Origin: Macrobrachium rosenbergii
Taxonomy: Eukaryota > Arthropoda > Malacostraca > Decapoda > Palaemonidae
Length of the DNA: 64,000 nucleotides
NCBI RefSeq assembly: GCF_040412425.1
Contig: NC_089756.1
Coordinates: 1,435,498 to 1,499,497 of the forward strand
Direction of reading: 5' to 3'
Shown piece after piece: positions 47,571 through 61,978 of this stretch (positions within the stretch are counted from its first letter, which is position 1; every line of letters begins with the position of its first letter). The notes under the pieces were generated by a model. The model ran no database searches. It was not told where the DNA came from and saw only the letters and a list, made by a program, of their open reading frames with translations. The position numbers and the translations under genes were made by a program.

Positions 47571-47847
47571 ACAGGAAAAGGTGATAAATATAAATGGAGA
47601 GAGAGAAGTTACAGGACAAGGTGATAAATAATGAATATGACTGAATAGGAAATTAGACCGATACACCTGAATTCAGATGTCACTAGAAAGCAGGAATGAA
47701 TCTGCTCCTGGCTTAAACATTGGAAGAGGACAGGAGGTAAACCATACTATTTCATATTTTAGTTGTATCTGAAATAAAACTCTCTGCCAACTGAGTAATA
47801 CTAAACCGGATAATAGAAAACGACACTGTTTTGAGGTGTGTGTGTGG

Positions 47848-49184
<1,337 letters not shown>

Positions 49185-49250
49185 GTCGTTGATGAAGAGT
49201 TACAGGAACAAAGACCCTCTGGTCTCCTACACGATGCAACATTCACTAAG
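49185..49250 (+). CDS. O-methyltransferase exon with start codon
   Basis: Acceptor TTGTTGCAG at 49176-49184, ATG at 49192, donor AAG|GTGAGA after 49250, phase 2 out. It encodes [19 protein letters not shown]. Confidence 0.8.
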
Positions 49251-51412
49251 GTGAGATCCGAGTTGATAGGCCTATGTAGGTCTACGGGTTGTTGATCGGG
49301 AGTCTAAGTTTGACTTGACAGTTAAATAATAGATGTTTACTACTGCGTTCTGTCTATTCATTTCCTGTCATTTCTCTGCATCTCTATTTCTTCTTCTTCC
49401 GTCTCAAACAGACAGACAGACGTGCAGAAGCGCTTGGACGAGGTCACTCTGAAGCACAAACGGGCAGGCATGCTCGGAGCACCGGAAGTGTTGCAGCTGA
49501 ATGCCAACCTGATGCAGGCCATCGGTGCCAAGAAGGTATCGGAAATCGGTTTTGTTAATTTGAATTAAACTTGTACATTGGTTATCATATTGGTTGTCAT
49601 GAATTTTTCCCCACGGCTGGGAGTATTCTAAGTCCCGAATGGGATGGGACTAGGATGGTCAGGCCAGAAGGGCAATATCTGTAAACATCTAAGCGAAGGT
49701 CCATCAAGATCAGGTAGGGATTTACAATTTCATTACAAAATGAGACTATTTAAATTTAACATACACTAAACTAAAGCACAACCTTAAGGACCACGCGGTC
49801 GCTTACGAGGCACACGACTCCAAAAGAGAAAAGTTACACAAAACCCGTAAAACTCATGACGTCGGCTTCCGAAAGTTACAATTTTACATAAACCTTATTT
49901 CTGAATCATCAGACTACACTTTGACCGAACATCAACTATATTAAGCCTCGGATGGCAAAAATACAAAGCGATTAAATTAGCAAACTACATGAACCGGCTC
50001 TTGACTACAAATGAACAACTTGTCTGGGGAAGTGACCCAGGTTACCTCTATGATGTGGCTTCGAGAAAGGCGCATATCGTCTTTCTGCCTGTCTCGTCTT
50101 CACTTCGGTTCTTGTTCAAAATTTCTACTTTGGTTATTTTATCAAAGGATGTATCTGAATCATTAAAAGAGAGCCTCTTAGATATTCAAGATACTGCTAA
50201 TACAGGCAATCTGCCTGACAGGAATAACACAAGTCGAACATACTTACAGAAAAATGAGAACCACGAACCCTGCCGCCTGCTTACCACTTCCTCTCGCTTA
50301 TCCTGAACGTCACAAAGGATTGTCGAGAAAAAAAGGATCCAATTTTTTCACGACATTGGTTATCATATATTTTCTGTTTTTGTACATTTTCTATTTTTGG
50401 AGAGGTATTCGTCGTGATAATGTTTATGGATTCATTGTTGTTGCTTTTTATTCGTTTTGAAAAGTCTTAAAATCTAGCAAAGAGCCACAATAAAGGCGGA
50501 AATATTTCCAAAAATGTAAAAATATAGCTTATTCTTTTATATTCATTTTGTCTTTGGAGGATACAAATTATTTTTTTGTAATTTATTCAATATACTGTAA
50601 GTATCACTATGATCAAATGATGATTTGATCACAGTAATATTTTTATTTAATAAATATAAGTATCACTATGATCGAATGATGATTTGATCACAGTAATATT
50701 TTTATTGAATAAATATAAAGTATCACTTCCCCAGGCGAGAAGACGAATAAAAAGCGTTGTCCCATAAGAGTGTTTCTTCTCCTGTATCCCCTCCTGTATC
50801 CCCCCTCAGTCAACGACACAAGGTCACGGATACATGGACTTTAGTCTCCTGATAATTATGATAGAATCGCTAAAATAGCTTCAGATGTGATGTAATTTAT
50901 CTGTGGGAATTACATAATTACATCCATTTACCCAACTGTACAGTACTTGTAACCTTTCATTTAAGAACACATCATTCTGTTATTAAGCTTCTATATCAAT
51001 ATAACTGCTGCTTTTCTCTTCTGTCCATCGATCTTTCTCTTCTGTCCATCGATCTTGCCGAGCATGTGACCTCGGGCGGCCATATTGAAAGGTCTCGGTC
51101 AAGCTCAGTACTGTACTGTAGAGACAAAGCACTACGGCAACTTTGCTTTTTTTCCCTCTTGTTTAATTATTATAAGAGTAAATATGTTATTTTCTCATAT
51201 GTAAATTAACCATCACTAAAACATATTTCTAAATATTTCTATTCTGAGGTTTCCTGTAGTTGAAGTACAGAATTTTGCATTTTAATCCGTATAATCTCAA
51301 ATATTATTATTTTTTTTACTCTTATTAGTTCTATTTTTTATTAGTATTTGATTAATATTACTGTTAATGTTATTGTTTCTACTATTGGTATTATTATTAT
51401 AACTGGTGCTGC

Positions 51413-51485
<73 letters not shown>

Positions 51486-53026
51486 GAAAGAGAAACCCAC
51501 AAAATTCTTGTGTATAACTTGTGTACTGGTAAATATTTACATATTGCCTTGATCTCGAGCACTTTCAGTTCCTAACTGTGACCCTTTTTCAAGAGATGAG
51601 GTAGTCAGGCTGGTTCAAGGCCCAGCAATCTTCTGGAACTTCTTCTCCCTGTGCTGTCATTTATATCATGGCTGTCCTGGTTTCCATTCTCTTGAGAGTT
51701 GTTAATCTCCTCCTGTCGGTTTGATATCCTGATCTGATGGTCAGTGGTATTAATCCTTGTGGAATGTGAGTAGTCACCATCGGTCTGTTGGGCAGGAGAC
51801 CTAACCTCCAGGTCAGAGGGGTCGATCTTAGCTTCTTTTAATATTAAAGATCGGTTTATGGGATCTTCTGAGGTAAATCCTTTGTTTCCTTCTATCACTT
51901 TTATCTGTCTGATGAGTGCCCCTTCCACTACCCTCCTATGACTGATGTTATTGCTTTTGTATATAAGCCTACTGTTTTTAAAATCCATCCTATGGTCCTT
52001 TTCTCAACAATGCCTAGCTATAGGACTCCCCTGTGAGTTGAGTTGTACTGCCCTCCTGTGTTCTTGGATTCTAGTCCTTATTCCCCTACCTGTTTCACCC
52101 ACATATTTGTCTCCACAATTGTTCCAATTAATTATGTATACTCCCCCTACATCATCTGCATTACTATCTTCTCCTTCCAATTTATTTTTACATACTTTGT
52201 TTTTTACGGTGTTGTCAAAGTTATACACAAATTTATATTTATATTTAATTTCTTTCATTTTTGACAACACCGTAAAAAACAAAGTATGTAAAAATAAATT
52301 GGAAGGAGAAGATAGCAATGCAGATGATGTAGGGGGAGTATACATAATTAATTGGAACAATTGTGGAGACAAATATGTGGGTGAAACAGGTAGGGGAATA
52401 AGGACTAGAATCCAAGAACACAGGAGGGCAGTACAACTCAACTCTCAGGGGAGTGCTATAGCTAGGCATTGTTGGGAAAAGGACCATAGGATGGATTTTA
52501 AAAACAGTAGGCTTATATACAAAAGCAATAACGTCAGTCATAGGAGGGTAGTGGAAGGGGCACTCATCAGACATAAAAGTGATAGAAGGAAACAAAGGAT
52601 TTACCTCAGAAGATCCCATAAGCCGATCTTTAATATTAAAAGAAGCTAAGATCGACCCCTCTGACCTGGAGGTTAGGTCTCCTGCCCAACAGACCGATGG
52701 TGACTACTCACATACGACAAGGATTAATACCACTGACCATCAGATCAGGATATCAAACCGACAGGAGGAGATTAACAACTCAAGAGAATGGAAACAGGAC
52801 AGCCGTCATATAAATGACAGCACAGGGAGAAGAAGTTCCAGAAGATTGCTGGGCCTTGAACCAGCCTGACTACCTCATCTCTTGAAAAAGGGTCACAGTT
52901 ATGACCTGAAAGTGCTCGAGATCAAAGTAATATGTAAATATTTACCAGTAAACAAGTTATACACAAGAATCTTGTGGGTTTCTCTTTCCATCTTCAGAAG
53001 AAAACTGAAAGAAGTTTTTGTGTGGT

Positions 53027-53110
<84 letters not shown>

Positions 53111-55464
53111 TACTCGACCTAATTTCGCAGAGAAAATTTACCTTACAAAAACAGGTTGACACAGGCACTCCAACCATTGTGGTCAAGGCCTAAACATCTT
53201 TTCTTGGATCTAAGCAATGTCTAGCATAAATGGTTCCTGTAAATTATAGAATTTCTTTGCATACAGTCATTAAACACTAACTAAACAGTAATGCACACTC
53301 ATTAAACACTAACGCTCACTATAAATTTACACTAACTAAACACTCACACTTACTATACACTCACATTCACTAAACAGTCACACTTACTATACGCTTATAC
53401 TCAATAACACTAAACACTCAGTGAATACTCAACTCTCTCTAGGCACTCACTATACACTAAACGCCTCTGTAAATGCACATAAAACACTAAACACTCACTA
53501 AACATTCACTAAATACTCACTACAGTATACCCTAAACACTCACTATATACTAAACGCCTCTGTAAACGCACATAAAACACTAAACACTCACTAAACATTC
53601 ACTAAATACTCACTACAGTATACCCTAAACACTCATTAAACATTCATTAAGCACTCGCTATACACTCACATAATTCTAAACATTCATTCAACACTAAACA
53701 TTCTGTAAACACTCACTATACACTAAACATTCACTAAGTACTCACTATACACTAAACACTCACTAAACATTCACTAAGCACTCACTATACACTAAACACT
53801 AAACATTCACTAAACATTCACTAAGCACTCACTATACACTAAACACTCACTAAACCCTAAACACTCATTAAACACTAAATACTCACTAAACCTTAAATGC
53901 TCATTAAACCCCTTAACACTCCTCAAACACAGTCACTGAACATTCACTAATCTCTCATTAAACACTCACTAAACACACACTAAACATTCACTAAACACTA
54001 ACATTCACTAAACCCTAAATGCTCACTAAACGTTCACTGAAGACTTACACACTAAACATTCTCTAAACCCTAAACACTAACTAAACATTCACCAAACACT
54101 TGCTCATAAACATTCACTAAACACTTTCTCACTAAACATTCACTAAACCTTAAACACTCACTAAACATTCACAAATACTTACTCATTAAACATTAAACAT
54201 CAGGGGTTACCAGACATTTCAAGATGGCCACAAGGCTCTACAGCGCCGCCCTGGTGGAAGACCACCGCACTACGTAGTAGGACTGGTATACAGATGGCAT
54301 CTCCAGATATTTACCCTTGATGCTTCTGTCTTTAAACACATTTTTCTTCTTTCCAAAAGGTTCTGGACGTGGGCGTCTTCACTGGCGCCAGCTCACTATC
54401 TGCTGCGCTGGCACTTCCAGCCGACGGAGAGGTACACGCTCTGGACCTCTGCGAGGAATATGTCAACATAGGTGAGGTAATCAGTAGTAATGAGTAAAAC
54501 CTAATCAGTAAAATCCAATTATTGAATTTTGTTATGTCTCAGTCGAAAATGGAAGAGCTGATCTCATTCTGATTTGTTTCTCTGTCCACACAGAGCAAAA
54601 CGTTTGTTTCTAGGTTATGTCTCTTCTCAGATGGTTTAAACTTCAAATTGTGCTCTTCTGTTAACGTTAAGGAAGTTACTTTTGAAATATATGTTGGTTG
54701 TCACCTCCTTCCTCTTCGTGATAGGTCTAGCTTTTTCTGCATTGCATGGGAAACGGCTTAACTTAGTAATTTGGTTTTAAGTATACATTAAGAAAGTAAC
54801 AAGCACAATAGTATGATTTATGGACGTGTTTTGATAGCTTCAGGTAAGGGATGTTAATTTGAAAATATGTATATATTGGTTTTTATCTTTTTCCTCTCTT
54901 TCATAGGTCTAACTTTTCTGAATTGCGTTAGAAAAGACTTTACATAACAATTCGGTTTAAGCTATCATTTAAGAAAGTAACACACTCGATAGTACGACGT
55001 CAAGACATGCTCTGATAACTTTAGTTATCAGTTAAGAAAGTAACACTCATGATAATACAGATAATGGGCATGTTTTGATAACTTTGCTTCTTCTTCTCTC
55101 AGGAAAACCCTTCTGGGAAGAAGCAGGGATGACCAATAAAATCCACCTGCACATAGCCCCCGCAGGAGAAACCCTTCAGAAATTCATCCACGAAGGCCAG
55201 GTCGGGAAATTTGACTTTGCCTTCATCGACGCCGACAAAGTCAGCTACGACAATTATTACGAGTGCTGCCTAAAACTCATCCGCCCGGGGGGGATCATTG
55301 CCTTCGATAACACCCTGTGGGATGGTAACGTTATAAACCCGGAGGACCAGACTGAAGACACCGTGGCCCTCAGGAAGCTGAACGAAAAACTCAGGGACGA
55401 CCAACGCATCAACATATCCTTCCTGAAAATTGGAGACGGACTCACACTCTGTTTCAAGAAATAG
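49192..55464 (+). CDS. Caffeoyl-CoA O-methyltransferase-like, class I SAM methyltransferase (218 aa)
   Basis: Coding exons 49192-49250, 49412-49535, 54360-54471 and 55103-55464 join in frame to 218 codons plus TAG, all with GT/AG borders. The protein starts [11 protein letters not shown] and continues [12 protein letters not shown] and [22 protein letters not shown] motif I is [12 protein letters not shown] (62-73), followed by an acidic residue in ALDL (Asp 90). FIDADK (Asp 141) and FDNTLWDG (Asp 167, Asn 168) supply the metal ligands typical of the caffeoyl-CoA OMT/COMTD1 family. It ends [12 protein letters not shown]. Length fits the family (about 220 aa), and the order of motifs is complete, so the gene looks intact. 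The reaction would be SAM-dependent, metal-dependent methylation of a catechol-type hydroxyl; the animal substrate is not known from sequence. No signal peptide or TM segment is in the proposed form. The in-frame codons before ATG (SL) mean an upstream start in another exon is possible. Confidence 0.9.
49412..49535 (+). CDS. O-methyltransferase exon, N-terminal helices
   Basis: Acceptor CAAACAG at 49411 followed by an ACAG repeat; only this AG keeps the frame. Donor AAG|GTATCG after 49535, phase 0. It encodes [13 protein letters not shown], then [13 protein letters not shown]. Confidence 0.88.
49536..51401. other. First part of the 4.8-kb O-methyltransferase intron
   Basis: Intron sequence. 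A 105-codon plus-strand frame at 49989-50306 has no domain and lacks suitable splice sites in register. Confidence 0.5.
50580..50727. repeat. Two-and-a-bit copies of a ~59-bp tandem repeat
   Basis: Unit begins AAGTATCACTATGATC and includes the inverted repeat GATCAAATGATGATTTGATC. Copies start at about 50599 and 50658, with a partial third at about 50718. Confidence 0.85.
51402..51485. repeat. (ATT)n microsatellite, left of the palindrome
   Basis: About 25 ATT units that end at the first base of the palindrome arm. Confidence 0.95.
51605..52225 (-). pseudogene. Penelope-like GIY-YIG endonuclease domain, left copy
   Basis: Mirror copy of 52261-52869 on the minus strand, with a few substitutions (for example SPIARH in place of SAIARH) and the same C-terminal segment ending [13 protein letters not shown] before its stop. 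Confidence 0.8.
52261..52869 (+). pseudogene. Penelope-like GIY-YIG endonuclease domain, right copy
   Basis: GVY (about 52335) and YVGETGRG (about 52373) form the GIY-YIG core. Arg in GIRTRIQEH and the later His/Glu region are present. The frame shifts before [11 protein letters not shown]. It opens abruptly at the palindrome centre, so only the 3' end of the parent ORF is here. Confidence 0.8.
53029..53108. repeat. (ATT)n microsatellite, right of the palindrome
   Basis: About 26 ATT units, separated from the palindrome arm by about 35 bp. Confidence 0.95.
53260..54195. repeat. Degenerate 11-bp minisatellite (ACTAAACATTC)
   Basis: Roughly 80 copies of ACTAAACATTC / ACTAAACACTC with insertions such as CACTATACACTAAAC. 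A ~110-bp segment near 53450-53560 recurs at 53525-53640. It ends about 165 bp before the next coding exon. Confidence 0.9.
54360..54471 (+). CDS. O-methyltransferase exon with SAM motif I
   Basis: Acceptor TTTCCAAAAG at 54359 (phase 0 in); donor ATAG|GTGAGG after 54471 (phase 1 out). It encodes [20 protein letters not shown] and the acidic ribose-binding position in ALDL. Confidence 0.93.
54700..55085. repeat. Diverged intron repeats in the last O-methyltransferase intron
   Basis: Three related blocks start AAGAAAGTAACA (about 54789, 54970 and 55034) and end TGTTTTGATAACTTTG-like. Two blocks GATAGGTCTAGCTTTTTCTG and CATAGGTCTAACTTTTCTGA precede them. Confidence 0.65.
55103..55464 (+). CDS. 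O-methyltransferase last exon
   Basis: Acceptor CTTCTTCTCTCAG ends at 55102; the stop is TAG at 55462-55464. It encodes KPFWEEAGM, the metal-site motifs FIDADK and [13 protein letters not shown]-like [10 protein letters not shown], and the C-terminus [13 protein letters not shown]. Higher GC than its surroundings. Confidence 0.95.
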
Positions 55465-55703
55465 ACCCATACGGTTCGTTTATTACCTGTTTCCCCTCCC
55501 CACCTTTTTGAGTCTAGATTCACTGTACCAATGACAATATTTTGTAATAATTGTAGCATTTACTGAATGATTTTGTTTTAGATAATTTAAAGTATGAATG
55601 TCCTTTGTGCCTTTTATTATCATAAGTAGCCTGGCCCTCTTCCCTGTTGACCATAGGACATACTTATTAACGGACCAAAATTATTTTTTTGATCTTATAT
55701 GAC

Positions 55704-55709
55704 AATAAA
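55704..55709 (+). terminator. Polyadenylation signal AATAAA, O-methyltransferase gene
   Basis: AATAAA 240 bp after the stop, followed by a GT/T-rich region (GTCTTTCTAG, CTCTTTCGTGT). Confidence 0.6.
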
Positions 55710-56473
55710 GAATGTACTGAAAATGTCTTTCTAGTAAAGGCTCTTTCGTGTCAGACTTGGCAATGAATAGGCCTAAACCTTACAAGAATTTTACCAACCT
55801 GCAGAATTTGATTTTTCTCTGTCTTTTACAACTGAGATGCATTTATACGCAAATCAGTCAGTGATGACGCTTTGCCTACCGGCTGTGAACATGCAAATTA
55901 CCGAGCTTGTATACACTGTAGGTCTTTAAGATTGAAAACATTTACAACATTCTGAAATTTTCTACCTAGACTGAGGCACAATCGAAAATCGTGAGCCTTT
56001 TATAGAGGATCAGGGATCTCCCCTGGTTACAGAGAGAGGGGGAGAGAGAGAGACCAGTCAACTTGCGGGTAAGGTAACATATCCAGCCATTAGCAGGGCG
56101 CATTGCATCGCCCTTAGCCACTGTCATGTTTCCCTTTGAAAGTCATGTAAACGAGTGTTTCGTTTCTGCGTGAATTTTCCTTTGTTTATTTTCTCATTTT
56201 TATGGCCATTTATGAATCTCTGGACCTGTATAGCGATGTCAGGACATGGCTGTATCAATCATGGTGTTGTAAGACCGTCTCATTGACGGAAAATCCCCCA
56301 TGGGATTAAATCTATCGGGGATTTATGGTGTGACGGTTGGTATTGGGGCCTAAATCCTATTCAAGACGGATAAGCGAGCCAAAGATGACCATGAATGCTC
56401 TTTTGGTTCTCAAGGTCAATGCTTTTTCCATGAAAGGTTTTTTATTGTGTTTCATGTAAGGATTTTTATCTGT
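55710..56473. other. Unassigned intergenic DNA
   Basis: No coding signal or mobile-element border found; a short GAGAGA run lies near 56030-56051. Confidence 0.4.
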
Positions 56474-58202
56474 ACAGTAAGTTCCAAAAGTGAAGCTACA
56501 AATTTCAAAATTGATCCTACTTCTTTAGAAACTCGTGGGGTTGCCAGTTAGTATATTTTATTCCAATTATTGTCATCCTCTTTATCTGATAATAAGTATC
56601 AGTGATTAACTGTAGAACCACAGAAGGCATTTCCCCACTGAATGGTCAATGTTAGTTCAATAATTGTTTATTAAAAAAAAAAAAAAAAGAATTCCCCCCA
56701 AAAAAAGAATTTCCCATAGAAACATCTGCGGCTCTCATTGTGTGATATCGAGTGTTCACCATTGACTGGCAGCAGGAACCGAGTGCATAAGCATGGGCCT
56801 AATGTGATTTGTAAATGAACTTTCTACTTTTCTAGCATCATATCGAAAGTTATTATGATTTCTTTTGATAAAGCACAAAGAAGTTTAGCATCTGATTGAA
56901 TGAAATATAAATAAGACACAAGTTGGTGTAGAAAAAAAAAAACAAATCCAAGTTACATGCGAGTTTAGCATGCCTACATGGTTAGGCCTATTTCAAAAAT
57001 CAAGGAAATATATTTTCCTGCTTGTTATTTAATAAATTGAGTTGTTTGGATATCTAGATGGTTGTAAACATGATTTTCCATTAATTAGGTTTCATTATCA
57101 AGCCAGGGGAAATGAAGTCTAGGCCTAAGTTAAGTCAGGGGAAGTGAGGAAGTCTAGACCTAAGTCAAGTCAGGAAAGTGAGGAAGTCTAGGCCTAAGTC
57201 AAGTCAGGGGAAGTGAGAAGTCTGGGCTTAAGTCAAGTCAGGGGAAGTGAGGAAGTCTACGCCAAAGTCAAGTCCGGGGAAGTGAGGAAGTCTAGGCCTA
57301 AGCCAAGGCAGAGAAAGTGAGGAAGACAGGTAGATGAATTTTCAACTGTTTTTGGTCAGCCTTGGTGGATCTTAGACTTGAATGATTTGGGAACACTTTT
57401 ATTATTTGGAGAAACCCTCTGTATTTGTAACGGTTCTGTATTTGTAACGGAAAACCTGTTTGCAATCAAGTTTACCCTTTCAATAGTGGCTACTTTCTGT
57501 CAGTTATTGCAAACATAATGAGGGAGGGAACTGATTTACCTGTTAATTCAATATTACTGGCTGGCGATGGGGGTATTGGGTCAAAGTCCCCCCCAACGCT
57601 AGTAGGACACGGCTGATGACTCATAGGTTGGGAGATAATGTTACGTTTGTGTCGTGGGTCGAAACCGAAGCCAAAGCTGAAGTAGAGTCCGAATGGTCGG
57701 GTCCTAAAAGCTAAAATCAGAACTACCAACCGCACCCAACTTCTCTGTTGAATCTAGGTGCATTCATGATTGATTATGTTTAATATTACGGAGATTTCCC
57801 CTTATATTCTATTGATACTTGCATGGTTTTATGCATCTTCGCTAAAATAATTGATAATACACTATGGTATTAAATATTTGTTTCCACATTGCTCGAAATA
57901 TACAACGGTAATGTTGGTAATCCTGTGTTGAACGAAAATTTCAAATTGTTTCTTTTCTGTAGTTTGAAGTAATTACTGTACTTTGAAATAATTACTATTA
58001 CCGTAATTTTTTCTTATGATTGTTATAAATATCATAGATTTGATATTTGTGCATCATATGTTAGCTTTATTTTGTTTGATGGAGCTTTCAATGCAAAAAA
58101 AAAAAAATAAATAAGTGGCTCAGCTATGTGCTGTAGTTGCCAGTTAGTGAATTTCGAACGAAATCCTCTGAAATTTGTAACTTCACTTTTGGAACTTACT
58201 GT
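56474..58202. mobile_element. 1.7-kb element with 33-bp terminal inverted repeats
   Basis: The left end 56474-56506 (ACAGTAAGTTCCAAAAGTGA ...) and right end 58170-58202 are inverted repeats with one mismatch in 33. The TIR form is Tc1/mariner-like, but no TA duplication is certain and no transposase is recognised inside. GTTGCCAGTTAGT near both ends extends the similarity in direct orientation. It contains a 35-bp minisatellite. Confidence 0.75.
57112..57330. repeat. 35-bp minisatellite, about six copies
   Basis: Unit AAGTCTAGGCCTAAGTCAAG plus TCAGGGGAAGTGAGG. Confidence 0.92.
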
Positions 58203-60150
<1,948 letters not shown>

Positions 60151-60155
60151 TTTCT

Positions 60156-60406
<251 letters not shown>

Positions 60407-60554
60407 GCTCATGGTCATATATAAAGGCAAATGACATGAAGGGTAAATGAAACAAAGCTCATGGAAAAGAAAGCTCGTATAATTGACAGATGACATACAG
60501 ATATCCCTGAGGATTATAAAGGAACAGATGCACCTGTAATCCAACACAGTTGAA

Positions 60555-61978
60555 GAATTTGTGGACCTACCAAAACAAAGGTAAATTTTTGAGGGATTTT
60601 ACAAAAGATTAGGCCCAACAGCTCGGAAGCAGGAGGAGTCAATTAAAGGCTTATAAGGGGAAGAGACTGACCACCAAAAATGACCTTTGAATGAGTAAGC
60701 TGATTACACATTTATAAAAGTACAACAAATTGATGTATTCTCCTTTTGGTAAGCAATAATAATTTTTGCAAAACGAACATAAAAAAATATCAAACATACA
60801 AATACATAGAAAATATATATAAGGTAACTAATTAGTAATTAAGTCAATGGTTGTATCTTTAAGGTCATTCTTGAACATTTTACTTATATAGGAGTCCAAA
60901 TAATGCATGCCAGGACTAAGGTTACAATTACAGTTGGAAGCATGTTGCATAATAGCAGATTCTAAAAGATTTTGTGAAGAAAATTCTTCTGATCTGGCAA
61001 TCACTGAACCGTCAGTCCAATTTATCCTGTGAGAGTTTTCACTTAAATAAATGGATATTGCACTGGATGTTTGTCCAGTTTTGACAGAATACTTACGCTG
61101 TTTAATTCTCAGTTCTAAATTCTTGATGGATTGACCTATATAAAAAAAAAAAGCAGTCCAAGCATGGAATTTTATATACAGTAACCCCACCCCCATATTC
61201 ACGGGGGATGCATACCACACCCACTCGCGAATAGCTAAAATCCGTGAACACTTAAAACCCTCTAAAAACACTTAGAACTGCCTATTTTGATGGTTCAAAC
61301 AGAAAAGGCCCTCTAAACATGCTTATACCTGAGTATTTTAATAGTTTTATCACAAAAAGTGCATTTAGTCATGAAAATTATATGAAAATACAATAATTAG
61401 TGAATATTTCTCAGTGAAAAATAGTGTGTGTATATATGTTCCATAAAGAAATCCGTGAATAGGTGAGTCTGCGAATCGTGAGAGAGTGAGTGCGGGCGTT
61501 TCGCTGTATTATGCTGTCTTTTTTAAGGTCGGTCAGACTTTTCTTATAACAAGCAGGGAGATTCCTTTCATGACTAACATTGGCAGTTCCATAAACAATA
61601 CCTTTAATTATGTCAACATGATTTTGAGGAAGATCGCAACATTTTTCGAATTTACATAGGGACGAAACAATCGTTAAAACAGAGTGTCTATTCAATATAA
61701 AGAAGGATAAACCATATCCGAGTGCACTCACAACATTTTCGCTTATTTGTTTACTTGACAAGTTTACAACACAATCATTATGTGCGATATTTGTCCAGGC
61801 ACTGTTACCAATAAGATTTTTTAGTTTTCTGTCCAGTTTCGTTGTTAGGGCATCTGTAGTCCTACGAAGTTTTCCTTATATTTCTTGTGGCAGGAATCCT
61901 TTGAATCAGCCGGGAAAGTATGACTGAATGAAATTCTAGCTTTTTCTGATTCCTCAAGTTTTTCCTTCTCTTCTTGCT
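60555..61978 (-). pseudogene. Penelope-like element, minus copy, reverse transcriptase deleted
   Basis: On the minus strand, an N-terminal part (about 61978-61507: ISFSHTFPADSKDSCHKKY, YGTANVSHERNLPACYKKSL, ending in LTDLKKD) is followed, after an inserted MITE, directly by the GIY-YIG end (about 61165-60828: FYIGQSIKNLELRIKQRKYS, GQTSSAISIYLSENSHRINW) and a 3' UTR to about 60555. The whole RT core is missing between them. The 3' half is the inverted counterpart of 63390-64000. Confidence 0.85.
61179..61506. mobile_element. 328-bp TA-flanked MITE inside the Penelope copy
   Basis: Left end CAGTAACCCCACCCCCATAT and right end GGGCGTTTCGCTG (inverse CAGCGAAACGCCC) are imperfect TIRs, with TA on both sides (61177-61178 and 61507-61508). 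Internally, TATTCACGGGGGATGC on the left pairs loosely with CTATTCACGGATTTC (complement) on the right. The CAGT-N-CCC form resembles pogo/Tigger-type elements. Confidence 0.6.

Larger units (their letters stand above)
51486..52997. mobile_element. 1.5-kb palindrome of two inverted GIY-YIG (Penelope-type) copies
   Basis: The left arm (51486-~52228) and right arm (~52261-~52997) are near-identical in inverted orientation around a ~32-bp spacer. Each arm encodes the same broken protein: the minus strand of the left arm (51988-51605 and 52441-52004 reading through the centre) and the plus strand of the right arm (to 52649, then 52579-52869). Motifs [32 protein letters not shown] and [16 protein letters not shown] match the GIY-YIG endonuclease at the C-terminus of Penelope-like elements. 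A frameshift near 52570-52620 in the right arm has a counterpart in the left arm. No reverse transcriptase is present. It lies in the large intron of the O-methyltransferase gene. Confidence 0.88.

Noticed and set aside
51297..51575. Poly-Asn / poly-Ile frames over (ATT)n
   Set aside because: Microsatellite translation artefacts.
53260..54195. Interstitial telomere array
   Set aside because: The unit is ACTAAACATTC, not TTAGG or TTAGGG, and is degenerate.
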